The notes under the pieces: model-generated
The model's input: only the letters and a program-made list of their open reading frames with translations
Databases searched by the model: none
What the model was told of the DNA's origin: nothing
Part shown: one piece after another, positions 36,702 to 46,955 of the stretch
Position numbering within the stretch: position 1 is the first letter of the stretch
How the letters are laid out: the number at the start of each line of letters is the position of its first letter
Assembly (NCBI RefSeq): GCF_014192275.1
Contig: NZ_JACHXR010000001.1
Coordinates: forward strand, 434,001 to 498,000
Origin: Halomonas stenophila
Lineage (GTDB): Bacteria > Pseudomonadota > Gammaproteobacteria > Pseudomonadales > Halomonadaceae
Direction: 5' to 3'
DNA: 64,000 bases
Program-made: the position numbers and the translations under genes

Positions 36702-37934
36702 ATGCGCCTTGACCATGCCTGGCTGGCCAGACTCTCGGCTCGACTCGGCGGCAGTTTCTACGTCTTCGACGAGGAGGTGTTTGCCGACAACTACCGGCGG
36801 CTCCGGGATGGGCTGAGGCGGGAGTGGCCGCGAAGCGAGGTGGCCTATGCCATGAAGGCTAACTACATGCCGCCGATCGGCCGCTGGCTGTCGCGCCACG
36901 AAGGTCTGGCCGAGGTGGTGTCCCGCTTCGAGTACGAGGTAGCGCGTCAGCACCTGCCCGGACGGCAGCTGATCTTCAACGGTCCGATCAAGCGCACGGC
37001 GGACCTGCGCCGGGCCCTGCGGGATGGCAGCCAGGTGAACCTGGACAGCTTCGAGGAGGTCCGCCGGCTGGCACGGCTGGCGGGGGAGTTCACGCGTGTG
37101 CGCATTGGACTGCGTCTCAATTTCCCCGACCCGGAACTGGAGAGCCGCTTTGGCTTCGAGGTTGAAAGCGGTGAGCTCGAGCGGGTGCTGGCGGCGCTGG
37201 CGGCGATCGGAAATGTTGAGTTGGTGAGCCTGCACTGCCATGCCACCTGTCGCGCGCGAGGCGTCCGGGATCCGGTGGAACGTCTGCGTCGGCTGTGCGA
37301 GCTGGCCGGAGAGCTGATGGCCGAGCATCCCCTCGAGACTCTCAACATCGGCGGCGGGCTGCTGGGGCGGATGCCCGAGTCGCTGAAAGCCCAGTTCCCG
37401 TTCCCGGTGCCCGAGCTCGACGAGTATGCCGCCGAGATCGGTGCCGCCATGGCTCGCTATGCACCCTCGCCTTCGCTGCGCCTGGTCGTGGAGCCGGGCG
37501 TCTCGATGATCGCCGATACCATGGTGCTGGTGGCTCCGGTCATGGAAGTGCGCCGCCGTCGCCGGGGGTGGCAGGCGCTGCTGGACACCAACGTCAACGG
37601 CATCAATCCGACCCGCAGCGATACGTGTCCCTCGCTGCGGGCCGTGACCCCGCGCCGGCATGAGGCCGAGTCGCTGCGCCGCTATCGGCTGGTCGGTAAT
37701 ACCTGCATGGAGCATGACGTGATCTGTGAGGCCTTCGAGGCGTCCCGCCTCGAGGCGGGTGACTTCATTGTCGCGGCGAACCGGGGCGCCTACTCCCTGA
37801 ACTACACGCCGCCATTCATCGTGCCAGTGCCGGCGCTCGTCGATCGCCATGGCCGGGTACTGAAGGCGGCTGATGATCATCACGCGCTGCTGGCCGGCTA
37901 TCGCCAGCCTGCCGCCGACCTCACTGAGGGCTGA
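36702..37934 (+). CDS. Fold-type III PLP-dependent decarboxylase-like enzyme
   Basis: A 410-residue enzyme of the diaminopimelate/ornithine decarboxylase group. The PLP lysine is Lys52 in 'YAMKANYMP'. The Gly-rich phosphate loop is 'LNIGGGLLGRMP', and the C-terminal barrel provides the active-site Cys of 'GNTCMEHDVI'. It should decarboxylate a basic or diamino acid, leaving an amine. ATG 36702 starts the conserved domain; upstream frames overlap the PhyH gene. The ATP-grasp gene starts 4 bases after the stop. Similar decarboxylases serve siderophore and polyamine-like pathways, but no NIS synthetase is present here. Confidence 0.85.
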   Translation: MRLDHAWLARLSARLGGSFYVFDEEVFADNYRRLRDGLRREWPRSEVAYAMKANYMPPIGRWLSRHEGLAEVVSRFEYEVARQHLPGRQLIFNGPIKRTADLRRALRDGSQVNLDSFEEVRRLARLAGEFTRVRIGLRLNFPDPELESRFGFEVESGELERVLAALAAIGNVELVSLHCHATCRARGVRDPVERLRRLCELAGELMAEHPLETLNIGGGLLGRMPESLKAQFPFPVPELDEYAAEIGAAMARYAPSPSLRLVVEPGVSMIADTMVLVAPVMEVRRRRRGWQALLDTNVNGINPTRSDTCPSLRAVTPRRHEAESLRRYRLVGNTCMEHDVICEAFEASRLEAGDFIVAANRGAYSLNYTPPFIVPVPALVDRHGRVLKAADDHHALLAGYRQPAADLTEG

Positions 37935-37938
37935 GACA

Positions 37939-38997
37939 TTGAATATACTGCTGACCTGTGCCGGACGGCGCCACTATCTGGTCGAGTACTTTCGCCGAGC
38001 CCTCCAAGGGCGGGGGAGGGTGCTGACCGCTGACAGCAGCCCCCACGCCATCGCTCTCCATGCGGCGGACAAGGGAATCGTCGTGCCCCCCATAAGCGAT
38101 CCGGGCTATGTGACCCGCCTGCTGGCGCTGTGTCTGGCGGAGGACGTGGAGCTGGTCGTGCCGCTCAATGACCATGAGCTGCCCGTGCTCGCCGAACATC
38201 GCGACCGCTTCCAGCAGGTCGGAGTGGAGGTGGTGGTCTCGTCGCCGCAGGTGGTCGCGAAGGCGGCCGACAAGCTGGCCACGGTGCGCTTCGCCCGGGA
38301 GGCGGGAGTGTCGACGGCGACGACCTATACACGGCTGTCGGATGCCCTTGCGGGACTATCACAGGGGCACCTGACGTTCCCCCTGTTCGTCAAGCCGCGT
38401 TGGGGCACGGCCTCGATCGGCATCGAGCGGGTGACGGGGCGTGAGGAACTGGAGCTGGTCTGGCGACGGGCCGACCTGGTTGAGGCGAGCCGGGGGCGGC
38501 CGGTGGAAGCTGAACGGGCGACCGGCCTGCTGATTCAGGAGGCGCTGCCGGGGCTGGAATACGGACTCGACGTGATCAACGACCTGGCCGGGCGCTACCA
38601 GGCCACGCTAGTCCGACGCAAGCTGTCGATGCGGGCGGGTGAGACCGACTGTGCGATCACCGAGGCGTGCCCGGCGCTGGTCGAGATCGGACGGCGAATC
38701 GGTGAAGCCCTGGGCCACGTGGGCAACCTGGATTGCGACGTCTTCTGGGACGGGAAGCGAGGACATCTGCTGGAGATGAACCCCCGCTTCGGGGGCGGTT
38801 ATCCATTCAGCGCCGAGGCCGGCGCCGACGTACCCGGTGCGCTGCTGGCCTGGGCGGAGCGGCGTGATCCACCCGCGGGCTGGGCGAGTCCCGAACCGGG
38901 TGTGGTGACTGGCAAGTACTACGATCTGATGCGCACCGGGTTGCTGATGGCCGAGCGGCGACCCGTTCAGGCACGTCTCGCCCCCGGTATCTCGTGA
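37939..38997 (+). CDS. ATP-grasp ligase (carbamoyl-phosphate-synthase-like)
   Basis: A 352-residue ATP-grasp protein with N-terminal Rossmann-like domain 'NILLTCAGRRHYLVEYFRRA', the nucleotide loop 'FVKPRWGTASIGIERV' and the metal site 'LLEMNPRFGGGYPF'. The start is a TTG at 37939, with GAGGG nine bases upstream; no ATG fits before the conserved domain. It would form an amide or peptide bond, for example between an amino acid and the amine made by the decarboxylase. It is the last gene of the cassette. Confidence 0.84.
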   Translation: MNILLTCAGRRHYLVEYFRRALQGRGRVLTADSSPHAIALHAADKGIVVPPISDPGYVTRLLALCLAEDVELVVPLNDHELPVLAEHRDRFQQVGVEVVVSSPQVVAKAADKLATVRFAREAGVSTATTYTRLSDALAGLSQGHLTFPLFVKPRWGTASIGIERVTGREELELVWRRADLVEASRGRPVEAERATGLLIQEALPGLEYGLDVINDLAGRYQATLVRRKLSMRAGETDCAITEACPALVEIGRRIGEALGHVGNLDCDVFWDGKRGHLLEMNPRFGGGYPFSAEAGADVPGALLAWAERRDPPAGWASPEPGVVTGKYYDLMRTGLLMAERRPVQARLAPGIS

Positions 38998-39398
38998 GGC
39001 GAGGAGTGGCTACTTTTGAGGCAGGTGGCCGTAGCAGGAAGGCGATGCGGGCCGTCCTCCTTATACGGCGCGCTGAGCAGGGCATCGAGCAGGATCGGCA
39101 AGCAGGTGGCTTCCAGGTCGCACGCGACCGATGGGTCGCCGGTTTGCCATGCGAGCGGCCCCGGCTTGCATGACCTTGTCGGGAAGTCGGCCGTGTGCCG
39201 TTGGCGCAGCTGTTGACCATGAGGCGTTATCGGCGGCTCGTCGTCGAGATACCGACAGTGGGGTGCATCGGGCGGGACCGTCGGCAGCGGCGGCGGGGCT
39301 GGGAGAGGGTTTCACCGCCGCCGGGCAGGAGTGTCGCCGGTGATGGCGGGTGTCGCCGGTGATGGCGGGGTTCACGCGCTGGCGAGCATGGCGCCGAG
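38998..39398. other. Convergent intergenic region with a 19-bp tandem duplication
   Basis: Four hundred bases between the ATP-grasp gene and a convergent membrane-protein gene. No gene is visible. The unit TGTCGCCGGTGATGGCGGG occurs twice in tandem at 39332-39369. No typical terminator with a T-run was found. Confidence 0.6.
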
Positions 39399-40730
39399 TC
39401 AGGCCATCACCAGGATGCCTGCCACCACCAGGGCCGCCATGATCAGCGCATAGCGCAGGTTCTCGCGCATCATTCGGGTGCCGCTGACGCCGTAGCGTCC
39501 CTGCAGCGAGAGATTGATCCCCGACAGCGGCCCGACGCTGGTGCCCACCGCCCAGGCCGCCAGCGCCGTGAAGGCGAACAGCGTCTGCTGGCCATCCGCC
39601 AGCTCGAGCACCGAGGCCAGCACCGAGACCCCGATGATCGGGTGCAGTCCGGCCACGGCGCTGGCCAAGATGGCCAGGAAACTGATCGTTGCCTCGCCGG
39701 CGCCGAAGGTCTCGAACAGCGTCCAGCCGCCCTCGGTGGCCACGTCGGCCAGGGTCGAGAGCCCCAGGGTCAGTAGCCCCGCGCACAGGAACAGCGATAT
39801 CTCGCCGCGCATGGCGGGCAGCCGGGTCAGGGTGTGACGATGCAATCGCCCCAGGGTCCAGCGCGGCCCGTGAATCAGGTTGGTCGCCAGCGCCGTGCCC
39901 GGCATCAGGAAGGTGATGATGGCGACGATCGATAGCGCCGGCGTCAGGCCGAAGTGGAAGCCCATCACCAGCGCCGCCATGACGACCGGCAGCAGCAGGC
40001 TCCTCGGCGCCATCGAGAAGCCGGCGGTGTCGGTCAGGTCGAAACGCCGGGGCAGCTCGATCATCGTCACCAGGCCCGCGCACAGCGCCAGGGGCAGGCC
40101 GTGGACCAGCACCGTGGCGTAGTCCATCGCCGGCGCCAGGGTCATGACGATACCCATGGAGGCGAAGAACGGCGACCACAGCGCCGCGCTGGAGAGTCCC
40201 CGGTTGAGCCCCAGCAGCTGGGGCATGGTGAGCGGTGCTCGACGGGCCAGGCGGTCGCCCACCATGAACACCGTCGACAGGTTGAGGATCGAGCCGAGCA
40301 GGTGCACCCCGAGCCAGGTACCCAGTAGGCCGCGCCGCCCGGTCACGGGATGGCCGGGCGGACGCGACTGGCCCCGCAGGTTGCCGATCAGGCCGATGAA
40401 GCTGACTCCCACCAGCATGGCCACCACTTGGGTGTTGCCGTCCAGCACTCTGGACCAGTCGACCCGGGCGCCGTAGCCGAACGTCGCGACCAGCAGCAGG
40501 CCGAGGCCGATGCCCGCCAGCAGCCCCGCCTGGCGACGGTTGCGCCGTGGCAGGTCGGGCCACAGCAAGGCGGTGCCCAGCCACAGCGCGGGGCCGGTCA
40601 GTGCCTCGATGGCGGGCCACCAGGCCAGGCTTGCGATCCGCGACAGCAGGCCGACGAGAATCGCCAGACCGGCCAGGGCGTGGCGGGGGGCGACCTCGGG
40701 CGAGGCCGCATCGGCGGTCTGGGCGGACAT
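39399..40730 (-). CDS. Multi-spanning membrane transporter-like protein
   Basis: A 443-residue very hydrophobic protein with about eleven to twelve membrane helices and polar breaks such as 'GNTQVVAMLVGVSFIGLIG', 'LNRGLSSAALWSPFF' and 'AVGTSVGPLSGINLSLQGRY'. The two-half layout recalls ion-transporter-superfamily carriers for organic anions, but I cannot name the family. ATG 40730 is favoured (AGGAA nine bases upstream); an in-frame ATG 17 codons earlier is possible. It converges on the four-gene cassette, so export or uptake of its product is possible but unproven. Confidence 0.65.
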   Translation of the reverse strand: MSAQTADAASPEVAPRHALAGLAILVGLLSRIASLAWWPAIEALTGPALWLGTALLWPDLPRRNRRQAGLLAGIGLGLLLVATFGYGARVDWSRVLDGNTQVVAMLVGVSFIGLIGNLRGQSRPPGHPVTGRRGLLGTWLGVHLLGSILNLSTVFMVGDRLARRAPLTMPQLLGLNRGLSSAALWSPFFASMGIVMTLAPAMDYATVLVHGLPLALCAGLVTMIELPRRFDLTDTAGFSMAPRSLLLPVVMAALVMGFHFGLTPALSIVAIITFLMPGTALATNLIHGPRWTLGRLHRHTLTRLPAMRGEISLFLCAGLLTLGLSTLADVATEGGWTLFETFGAGEATISFLAILASAVAGLHPIIGVSVLASVLELADGQQTLFAFTALAAWAVGTSVGPLSGINLSLQGRYGVSGTRMMRENLRYALIMAALVVAGILVMA

Positions 40731-40837
40731 GGCGAGGTTCCTGGTCGACGGGCGAGAGAGAAGGAAAGCGGCAGAAAGCATAGCATCCTAAGCAAGTCGT
40801 CGGATCGCCTCTAGCAAGCGCCGGGGTCTGTGCGGAA

Positions 40838-41734
40838 TCACCCCGGCCAGTGCCGCGCGTCCTCCTCCCGGGCCTCATCGAGCAGCTCGAGCATGGCCCG
40901 GGCGGCGTTGGACAGGGTGCGGCTGCGATGCACCAGGTAGCCCAGGGGGCGCTGGATCGGAGGATGATCCACCTCGAGCACGTACAGCTCCCCGGCCACC
41001 AGGCCCTCCGGCAGCAGGCTCCAGCCGAGGCCGATGGCGGTCATCATCTTCAGCGTCTCCAGGTAGTTGGTGGAGAGCGCCACGGGGAGCTTTAGGCCGG
41101 CGGCGGCGAAGCGGCCCTCGATCAGGCCACGGGTGAAGGTCAGCGGGCCGGGCAGCACGGCGTCGAAGTCGCACAGCTCATGCAGCACCAGCCGGCCGCG
41201 GCCGACCAGGGGGTGGTCCGGGGCGCAGACGAAGCACAGCCGGTCGACCCACACCGGCACCACCTCGAGCTGGGTGTCCGGGTGCGGCGCCAGGGTCACC
41301 ACGGCGATCTCCAGCTCGCCGTCGAGCACCCCCTGATAGGCCTGTTCGGAATCCAGGAAGTGCAGGTCCAGCCGGACCTCCGGGTGGCGGCCGGTATAGG
41401 TCTTGAGCAGTGGCGGGAGGCGGTGCAGGCCGATATGGTGGCTGGTGGCCAGCGTCAGGCTGCCGGCCACCCGCCCCTCCAGGTTGCCCAGCGCCCGGCG
41501 GCTATCGTCCACCATCACCAGGATCTGCCGCGCCCGGGGCAGCAGCAGCCGGCCGGCCTCGGTGAGCGCCACCCGGCGGCCGATGCGGTCGAACAGCCGG
41601 GCATCGATCTGTCCTTCCAGCACGGCGATGCGCTTGCTCACCGCGGGCTGGGTAAGGTGCAGCTGCTCCGCGGCACGGGAGAAGCTGCCGGTGTCGGCCA
41701 CGGCGAGAAAGGCCTGCAGGCTCTGGGTATCCAT
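40838..41734 (-). CDS. LysR-family transcriptional regulator divergent from leuC
   Basis: A 298-residue regulator: N-terminal winged HTH ('FSRAAEQLHLTQPAVSKRIA', about residues 16-35) and a C-terminal effector-binding domain in two lobes. ATG 41734 gives the canonical MDTQSLQAFLAVAD start. It is divergent from leuCD with 338 bases between, and a T-N11-A dyad lies 27 bases upstream of its start. The same LysR-leuC order is found in pseudomonads. It probably controls leuCD and itself; the effector is unknown, with a leucine-pathway intermediate the natural guess. Confidence 0.88.
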   Translation of the reverse strand: MDTQSLQAFLAVADTGSFSRAAEQLHLTQPAVSKRIAVLEGQIDARLFDRIGRRVALTEAGRLLLPRARQILVMVDDSRRALGNLEGRVAGSLTLATSHHIGLHRLPPLLKTYTGRHPEVRLDLHFLDSEQAYQGVLDGELEIAVVTLAPHPDTQLEVVPVWVDRLCFVCAPDHPLVGRGRLVLHELCDFDAVLPGPLTFTRGLIEGRFAAAGLKLPVALSTNYLETLKMMTAIGLGWSLLPEGLVAGELYVLEVDHPPIQRPLGYLVHRSRTLSNAARAMLELLDEAREEDARHWPG

Positions 41735-41760
41735 GGCGTGTCCTCTTGGGCTCGACAAGT

Positions 41761-41775
41761 ATTCCCGAAAGGAAT
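41761..41775. promoter_or_regulatory. Candidate LysR-type operator (T-N11-A dyad)
   Basis: ATTCC-CGAAA-GGAAT is a perfect 5-bp dyad fitting the T-N11-A rule. It lies between the LysR gene and leuC, 27 bases from the LysR start, a usual autoregulatory position. An AT-rich stretch follows at 41776-41805. Confidence 0.6.
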
Positions 41776-41879
41776 CCATTGAATAAATAACATGAATTGC
41801 TTTTATGTGCTCGTCGCGTGACACTGCGGGAAAAGCGCCGAGGTCCAAAAAAGACTAAGGATGACGACTCGCCCGAGTG

Positions 41880-41977
41880 GCGCCGGGGGCAGGTCGAAGA
41901 GGAGGTCCGATTCCAGGGAAGGAGTCGGTAGCGTGCAGGGAAGAATTCACAGCGCCTCCTCGTAGGCCTGCCGCCGG
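41880..41977 (+). repeat. Structured dispersed repeat, copy B (upstream of leuC)
   Basis: Same element as at 34144. Outer arms CCGGGGGCAGGTC (41883-41895) and GGCCTGCCGCCGG (41965-41977) pair. AGGAGG pairs with CCTCCT. The central hairpin is ATTCC..GGAGT in place of ACGCC..GGCGT, keeping most of the pairing with different bases. It ends 95 bases before leuC. Confidence 0.88.
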
Positions 41978-42072
41978 GAAAGCCACTATGCCGGGGGCAC
42001 AGAGTCATTAGCGGATTCCAAGGTCGACCGGATTAAGCATGAATAGCAGGGCCGCAGGCCCGGGAGAACGAG

Positions 42073-43530
42073 ATGGCAGGCCAGACACTCTACGACAAGT
42101 TGTGGTCGCAGCACCTGGTGAAGGAGCGCGACGACGGCACCGCCCTGATCTATATCGACCGCCAGCTGCTCCATGAGGTGACCTCACCCCAGGCCTTCGA
42201 GGGCCTGCGCCTGGCGGGGCGCAAGCCATGGCGTATCGATGCCAACCTGGCGACCCCGGACCACAACGTGCCGACCACCCTCAAGGAGCGTGCCGAGGGC
42301 AATGCCGGCATCGAGGATCCGGTGTCGCTGATCCAGGTGCAGACGCTTGACGACAACTGCAACGAGTTCGGCATCGAGGAATACCGCATCAACGACCCGC
42401 GTCAGGGCATCGTGCACGTGGTGGGCCCGGAGCAGGGCGCTACCCTGCCGGGCATGACCGTGGTCTGCGGCGACTCCCATACCGCTACCCATGGCGCCTT
42501 CGCGGCTCTGGCCCACGGCATCGGCACCTCCGAGGTCGAGCACGTGCTGGCCACCCAGTGCCTGCTGGCACAGAAGATGAAGAACATGCAGGTGCGTGTG
42601 GAAGGCAAGCTCGGTGCCGGCGTCACCGCCAAGGACATCGTGCTGGCGATCATCGGCCGGATCGGTACCGCCGGCGGCACCGGCTATGCCATCGAGTTCG
42701 CCGGCAGCGCCATCCGTGAGCTGTCCATGGAAGGCCGCATGACGGTCTGCAACATGGCCATCGAGGCCGGGGCCCGGGTCGGCCTGATCGCCGTCGACGA
42801 CACCACCATCGACTACCTCAGGGGCCGTCACTACGCCCCCGCCGGCGAGCAGTGGGAGGCCGCGGTAGCCGACTGGCGCGAGCTGGTCTCCGACGCCGAC
42901 GCCGCCTTCGACAAGGTGGTGACCCTCGAGGCCAGCGAGATCGAGCCGCAGGTCTCCTGGGGCACCAGCCCCGAGATGGTCACCGGCATCGGCGGCGAAG
43001 TGCCGGACCCGGCCGAGGCCGCCGACGAGACCGCGCGCACGGGCATCAGCCGGGCACTGGAGTACATGGGGCTCGCCCCCCGCCAGAAGATCACCGATAT
43101 CCGCCTCGACAAGGTGTTCATCGGCTCCTGCACCAACTCGCGCATCGAGGACCTGCGCGAGGCCGCCAGGGTGGCCCGCGGCAAGAAGGTGGCCGATTCC
43201 ATCAAGCTGGCAATGGTGGTGCCGGGCTCTGGCCTGGTGAAGCGCCAGGCCGAGGAGGAAGGCCTCGACAAGATCTTCCTCGAGGCCGGCTTCGAGTGGC
43301 GCGAGCCGGGCTGCTCCATGTGCCTGGCCATGAACGCCGACAAGCTGGGCGCTGGCGAGCACTGCGCCTCGACCTCCAACCGCAACTTCGAGGGGCGCCA
43401 GGGCTACGGCGGACGTACCCACCTGGTCAGCCCGGCGATGGCCGCCGCCGCCGCCATCGCCGGCCACTTCGTCGACGTTCGCGACTTCGGCGACGCCGCC
43501 AACGACGCCACCCAGCAGCAGGAGGCCTGA
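42073..43530 (+). CDS. leuC: 3-isopropylmalate dehydratase large subunit
   Basis: A 485-residue aconitase-family subunit with the 4Fe-4S ligands in 'GSCTNSR' and 'GCSMCLAMN'. With LeuD it isomerises 2-isopropylmalate to 3-isopropylmalate in leucine synthesis. It starts [11 protein letters not shown] at an ATG preceded by GGGAGAACGAG. LeuD follows after 3 bases. A dispersed repeat and a candidate LysR site lie in its leader. Confidence 0.97.
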   Translation: MAGQTLYDKLWSQHLVKERDDGTALIYIDRQLLHEVTSPQAFEGLRLAGRKPWRIDANLATPDHNVPTTLKERAEGNAGIEDPVSLIQVQTLDDNCNEFGIEEYRINDPRQGIVHVVGPEQGATLPGMTVVCGDSHTATHGAFAALAHGIGTSEVEHVLATQCLLAQKMKNMQVRVEGKLGAGVTAKDIVLAIIGRIGTAGGTGYAIEFAGSAIRELSMEGRMTVCNMAIEAGARVGLIAVDDTTIDYLRGRHYAPAGEQWEAAVADWRELVSDADAAFDKVVTLEASEIEPQVSWGTSPEMVTGIGGEVPDPAEAADETARTGISRALEYMGLAPRQKITDIRLDKVFIGSCTNSRIEDLREAARVARGKKVADSIKLAMVVPGSGLVKRQAEEEGLDKIFLEAGFEWREPGCSMCLAMNADKLGAGEHCASTSNRNFEGRQGYGGRTHLVSPAMAAAAAIAGHFVDVRDFGDAANDATQQQEA

Positions 43531-43533
43531 GCC

Positions 43534-44187
43534 ATGCAGAAATTCGAACGCCTCGACGGCCTGGTCGCGCCGCTGGACCGCGCCAACGTCGACACCGACC
43601 TGATCATTCCCAAGCAGTTCCTGAAGTCGATCCAGCGCACCGGCTTCGGCGTCAACCTCTTCGACGAGCTGCGCTACCTCGACGAGGGCCAGCCGGGCCA
43701 GGACGTGTCCAATCGTCCGCTCAATCCCGACTTCGTGCTGAATCAGCCACGCTACCAGGGCGCCAGTGTGCTGCTGGCCCGCCAGAATTTCGGCTGCGGC
43801 AGCTCGCGGGAGCATGCGCCCTGGGCGCTGGCCGACTTCGGCTTCCGGGTGGTGATCGCGCCGAGTTTCGCCGACATCTTCTACAACAACGCCTTCAAGA
43901 ACGGCATCCTGCTGATCACGCTTCCCGAAAGCGTCGTCGACCGGCTGTTCGCCGAAGTCGAGGCCACCGAGGGCTATCGCCTCGATGTCGACCTCGAACA
44001 GCAGCGCGTCATCACGCCGTCCGGCGAGATCCTCGGTTTCTCGGTGGACGAGTTCCGCAAGCACTGCCTGCTAGAGGGGCTCGACGATATCGGCATCACC
44101 CTGCAGAACGAGGATGCCATTCGCGATTTCGAGAAGAAGCATCGCGAGGCGCGGCCCTGGCTGTTCCGCGATGGGGCGCAAGCCTGA
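43534..44187 (+). CDS. leuD: 3-isopropylmalate dehydratase small subunit
   Basis: A 217-residue swivel-domain subunit with '[20 protein letters not shown]' near the start and '[15 protein letters not shown]' in the middle, the family's substrate-contact region. It completes the LeuCD dehydratase. It is separated from leuB by 174 bases holding an inverted copy of the dispersed repeat, unlike the usual tight leuD-leuB spacing. Confidence 0.97.
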   Translation: MQKFERLDGLVAPLDRANVDTDLIIPKQFLKSIQRTGFGVNLFDELRYLDEGQPGQDVSNRPLNPDFVLNQPRYQGASVLLARQNFGCGSSREHAPWALADFGFRVVIAPSFADIFYNNAFKNGILLITLPESVVDRLFAEVEATEGYRLDVDLEQQRVITPSGEILGFSVDEFRKHCLLEGLDDIGITLQNEDAIRDFEKKHREARPWLFRDGAQA

Positions 44188-44214
44188 CGTATTCTCGCTG
44201 TTACCTGCCGGGTA

Positions 44215-44323
44215 CGGGGCTGATCCGGCGGCAGGCCTGCGAGGAGGCGCTGTGAACCCATCCCTGGGCGCTACCGACGCCATCCATGGCGTAGGACCTC
44301 CTCTTCGGCCTGCCCCCGGCGCC
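44215..44323 (-). repeat. Structured dispersed repeat, copy C (between leuD and leuB)
   Basis: Same element as at 34144 and 41880 but on the minus strand. Arms GGCAGGCC/GGCCTGCC, inner AGGAGG/CCTCCT and central CGCCATCCATGGCG are all present. It ends 38 bases before leuB and, with copy B, flanks leuCD in inverted orientation. Confidence 0.88.
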
Positions 44324-44361
44324 TCTTCGTTGCCCGGCTATGAGGACACAAGGAAGACACG

Positions 44362-45441
<1,080 letters not shown>

Positions 45442-45460
45442 GGGGATAAGCGAGCTTGCG

Positions 45461-45501
45461 AGCGCATCCATTACGGTGGCAGCGTCTCCGGTGGATGCGC
45501 T
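45461..45501 (+). terminator. Inverted repeat after leuB
   Basis: Arms AGCGCATCCA and TGGATGCGCT with a 21-base loop begin 19 bases after the leuB stop. The loop is long and there is no T-run, so this is only a possible terminator or attenuator upstream of asd. A TATACT box at 45552-45557 may be the -10 of an asd promoter. Confidence 0.45.
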
Positions 45502-45587
45502 GACGCTTCCCCTCTCCGAGCTTGGCCGCTGATGAGCGGCACCGCTTCCTGTATACTAATGGGTTCATTCTTTCTGGAGGACTTCAC

Positions 45588-46700
45588 ATGTTGAAAGTCG
45601 GTTTCGTCGGTTGGCGCGGCATGGTGGGCTCCGTGCTCATGCAGCGCATGGTGGAAGACGGGGATTTCAAGGGCATCGAGCCGGTCTTCTTCACCACTTC
45701 CCAGGTCGGCCAGGTCGGGCCCGACGTCGGCGTGGACGTGCCTCCGCTGAAGGATGCCTTCGATATCGAGGCCCTCAAGGCCCTGGACGTGGTGATCACC
45801 TGTCAGGGCGGCGACTACACCAAGAAGGTCTACGAGGACCTGCGTGGTGGTGGCTGGAAGGGCTACTGGATCGACGCCGCCAGCACCCTGCGCATGGCGG
45901 ATGACGCCACCATCGTGCTCGACCCGGTCAACCGCAAGGTGATCGACGAGCAGCTGGCGCGCGGCACCAAGACCTTCTGCGGTGGCAATTGCACGGTCAG
46001 CCTGATGCTGATGGGCCTGGGCGGGCTCTTCGAGGCGGACATGATCGAGTGGATGACCTCCATGACCTATCAGGCCGCCTCGGGCTCCGGTGCCAAGCAC
46101 ATGCGTGAATTGCTCAACCAGATGGGCACGCTGCGCGACAGCGTGGCCGGTGAGCTGCGTGATCCGTCCAGCGCCATCCTCGACATCGACCACAAGGTCA
46201 CCGCGGCCATGCGCGGCGGCGACTTCCCGGTCGACAACTTCGGCGCGCCGCTGGCCGGCAGCCTGCTGCCCTGGATCGACTCCAAGCTCGACAACGGCCA
46301 GAGCCGCGAGGAGTGGAAGGGCAACGTCGAGACCAACAAGATCCTCGGCCTGCAGGACAACCCGGTGCCGATCGACGGCCTGTGCGTGCGGATCGGCGCC
46401 ATGCGCTCCCACAGCCAGGCGTTCACCATCAAGCTCAAGCACGACGTGCCGCTCGACGAGATCGAGGAGCGCATCGCCACCCACAACGACTGGGTCAAGC
46501 TGATCCCCAACGACAAGGACGCCACCATCGACGGCCTGACCCCGGCCGCCGCCACCGGCACCCTGGACGTGCCGGTGGGCCGGCTGCGCAAGCTGGCCAT
46601 GGGCGGCGAGTACCTGTCCGCCTTCAGTGTCGGCGACCAACTGCTGTGGGGGGCCGCCGAGCCGCTGAAGCGGATGCTCAAGATCCTCCGCGAGCAATAA
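45588..46700 (+). CDS. asd: Aspartate-semialdehyde dehydrogenase
   Basis: A 370-residue enzyme with '[18 protein letters not shown]' (NADP site) and the active Cys in '[16 protein letters not shown]'. It reduces aspartyl phosphate to the semialdehyde for lysine, threonine, methionine and diaminopimelate. ATG 45588 is preceded by GGAGG at good spacing. A strong terminator follows. A 49-bp stretch (45705-45753) recurs at 50297-50345 beyond a three-gene insert. Confidence 0.96.
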   Translation: MLKVGFVGWRGMVGSVLMQRMVEDGDFKGIEPVFFTTSQVGQVGPDVGVDVPPLKDAFDIEALKALDVVITCQGGDYTKKVYEDLRGGGWKGYWIDAASTLRMADDATIVLDPVNRKVIDEQLARGTKTFCGGNCTVSLMLMGLGGLFEADMIEWMTSMTYQAASGSGAKHMRELLNQMGTLRDSVAGELRDPSSAILDIDHKVTAAMRGGDFPVDNFGAPLAGSLLPWIDSKLDNGQSREEWKGNVETNKILGLQDNPVPIDGLCVRIGAMRSHSQAFTIKLKHDVPLDEIEERIATHNDWVKLIPNDKDATIDGLTPAAATGTLDVPVGRLRKLAMGGEYLSAFSVGDQLLWGAAEPLKRMLKILREQ

Positions 46701-46726
46701 TACGGCCTCAGGCCTGCTTCGCCAGA

Positions 46727-46761
46727 CGCGGGACGCCTCCTCACGGGGCGTCCCGCGTTTT
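46727..46761 (+). terminator. Rho-independent terminator after asd
   Basis: Arms CGCGGGACGCC and GGCGTCCCGCG with a short loop are followed by TTTT, 26 bases after the asd stop. Confidence 0.9.
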
Positions 46762-46955
46762 CGTTGGGCGGGACTCGGCTGGCCACCGGATCGAGGGAGA
46801 GGGGCTCCCGAAAATTCCGTTACGATTCAGTAACATTTTTGCCAGGGGCGTCGGGAACCCGTCATTCACCGCCAGTGTCCATTAACTAGCTTGACCATAA
46901 AATAAATCGCTATCTATTCGCAGGGTGACCTAGTCCATTTCAAGGGAGAGAAACC

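Noticed and set aside
35240..38997. Vibrioferrin-like siderophore cluster
   Set aside because: A decarboxylase and an ATP-grasp are present, but no NIS synthetase, exporter of that type or receptor is seen.
42184..44064. Open frame of over 600 codons opposite leuC/leuD
   Set aside because: Antisense shadow of two verified genes, with no motif.
44215..44323. Small peptide gene inside the dispersed repeat (AGGAGG followed by ATG)
   Set aside because: The copy at 41880 lacks the ATG and the other two read in different frames, so pairing and not coding is what is kept.
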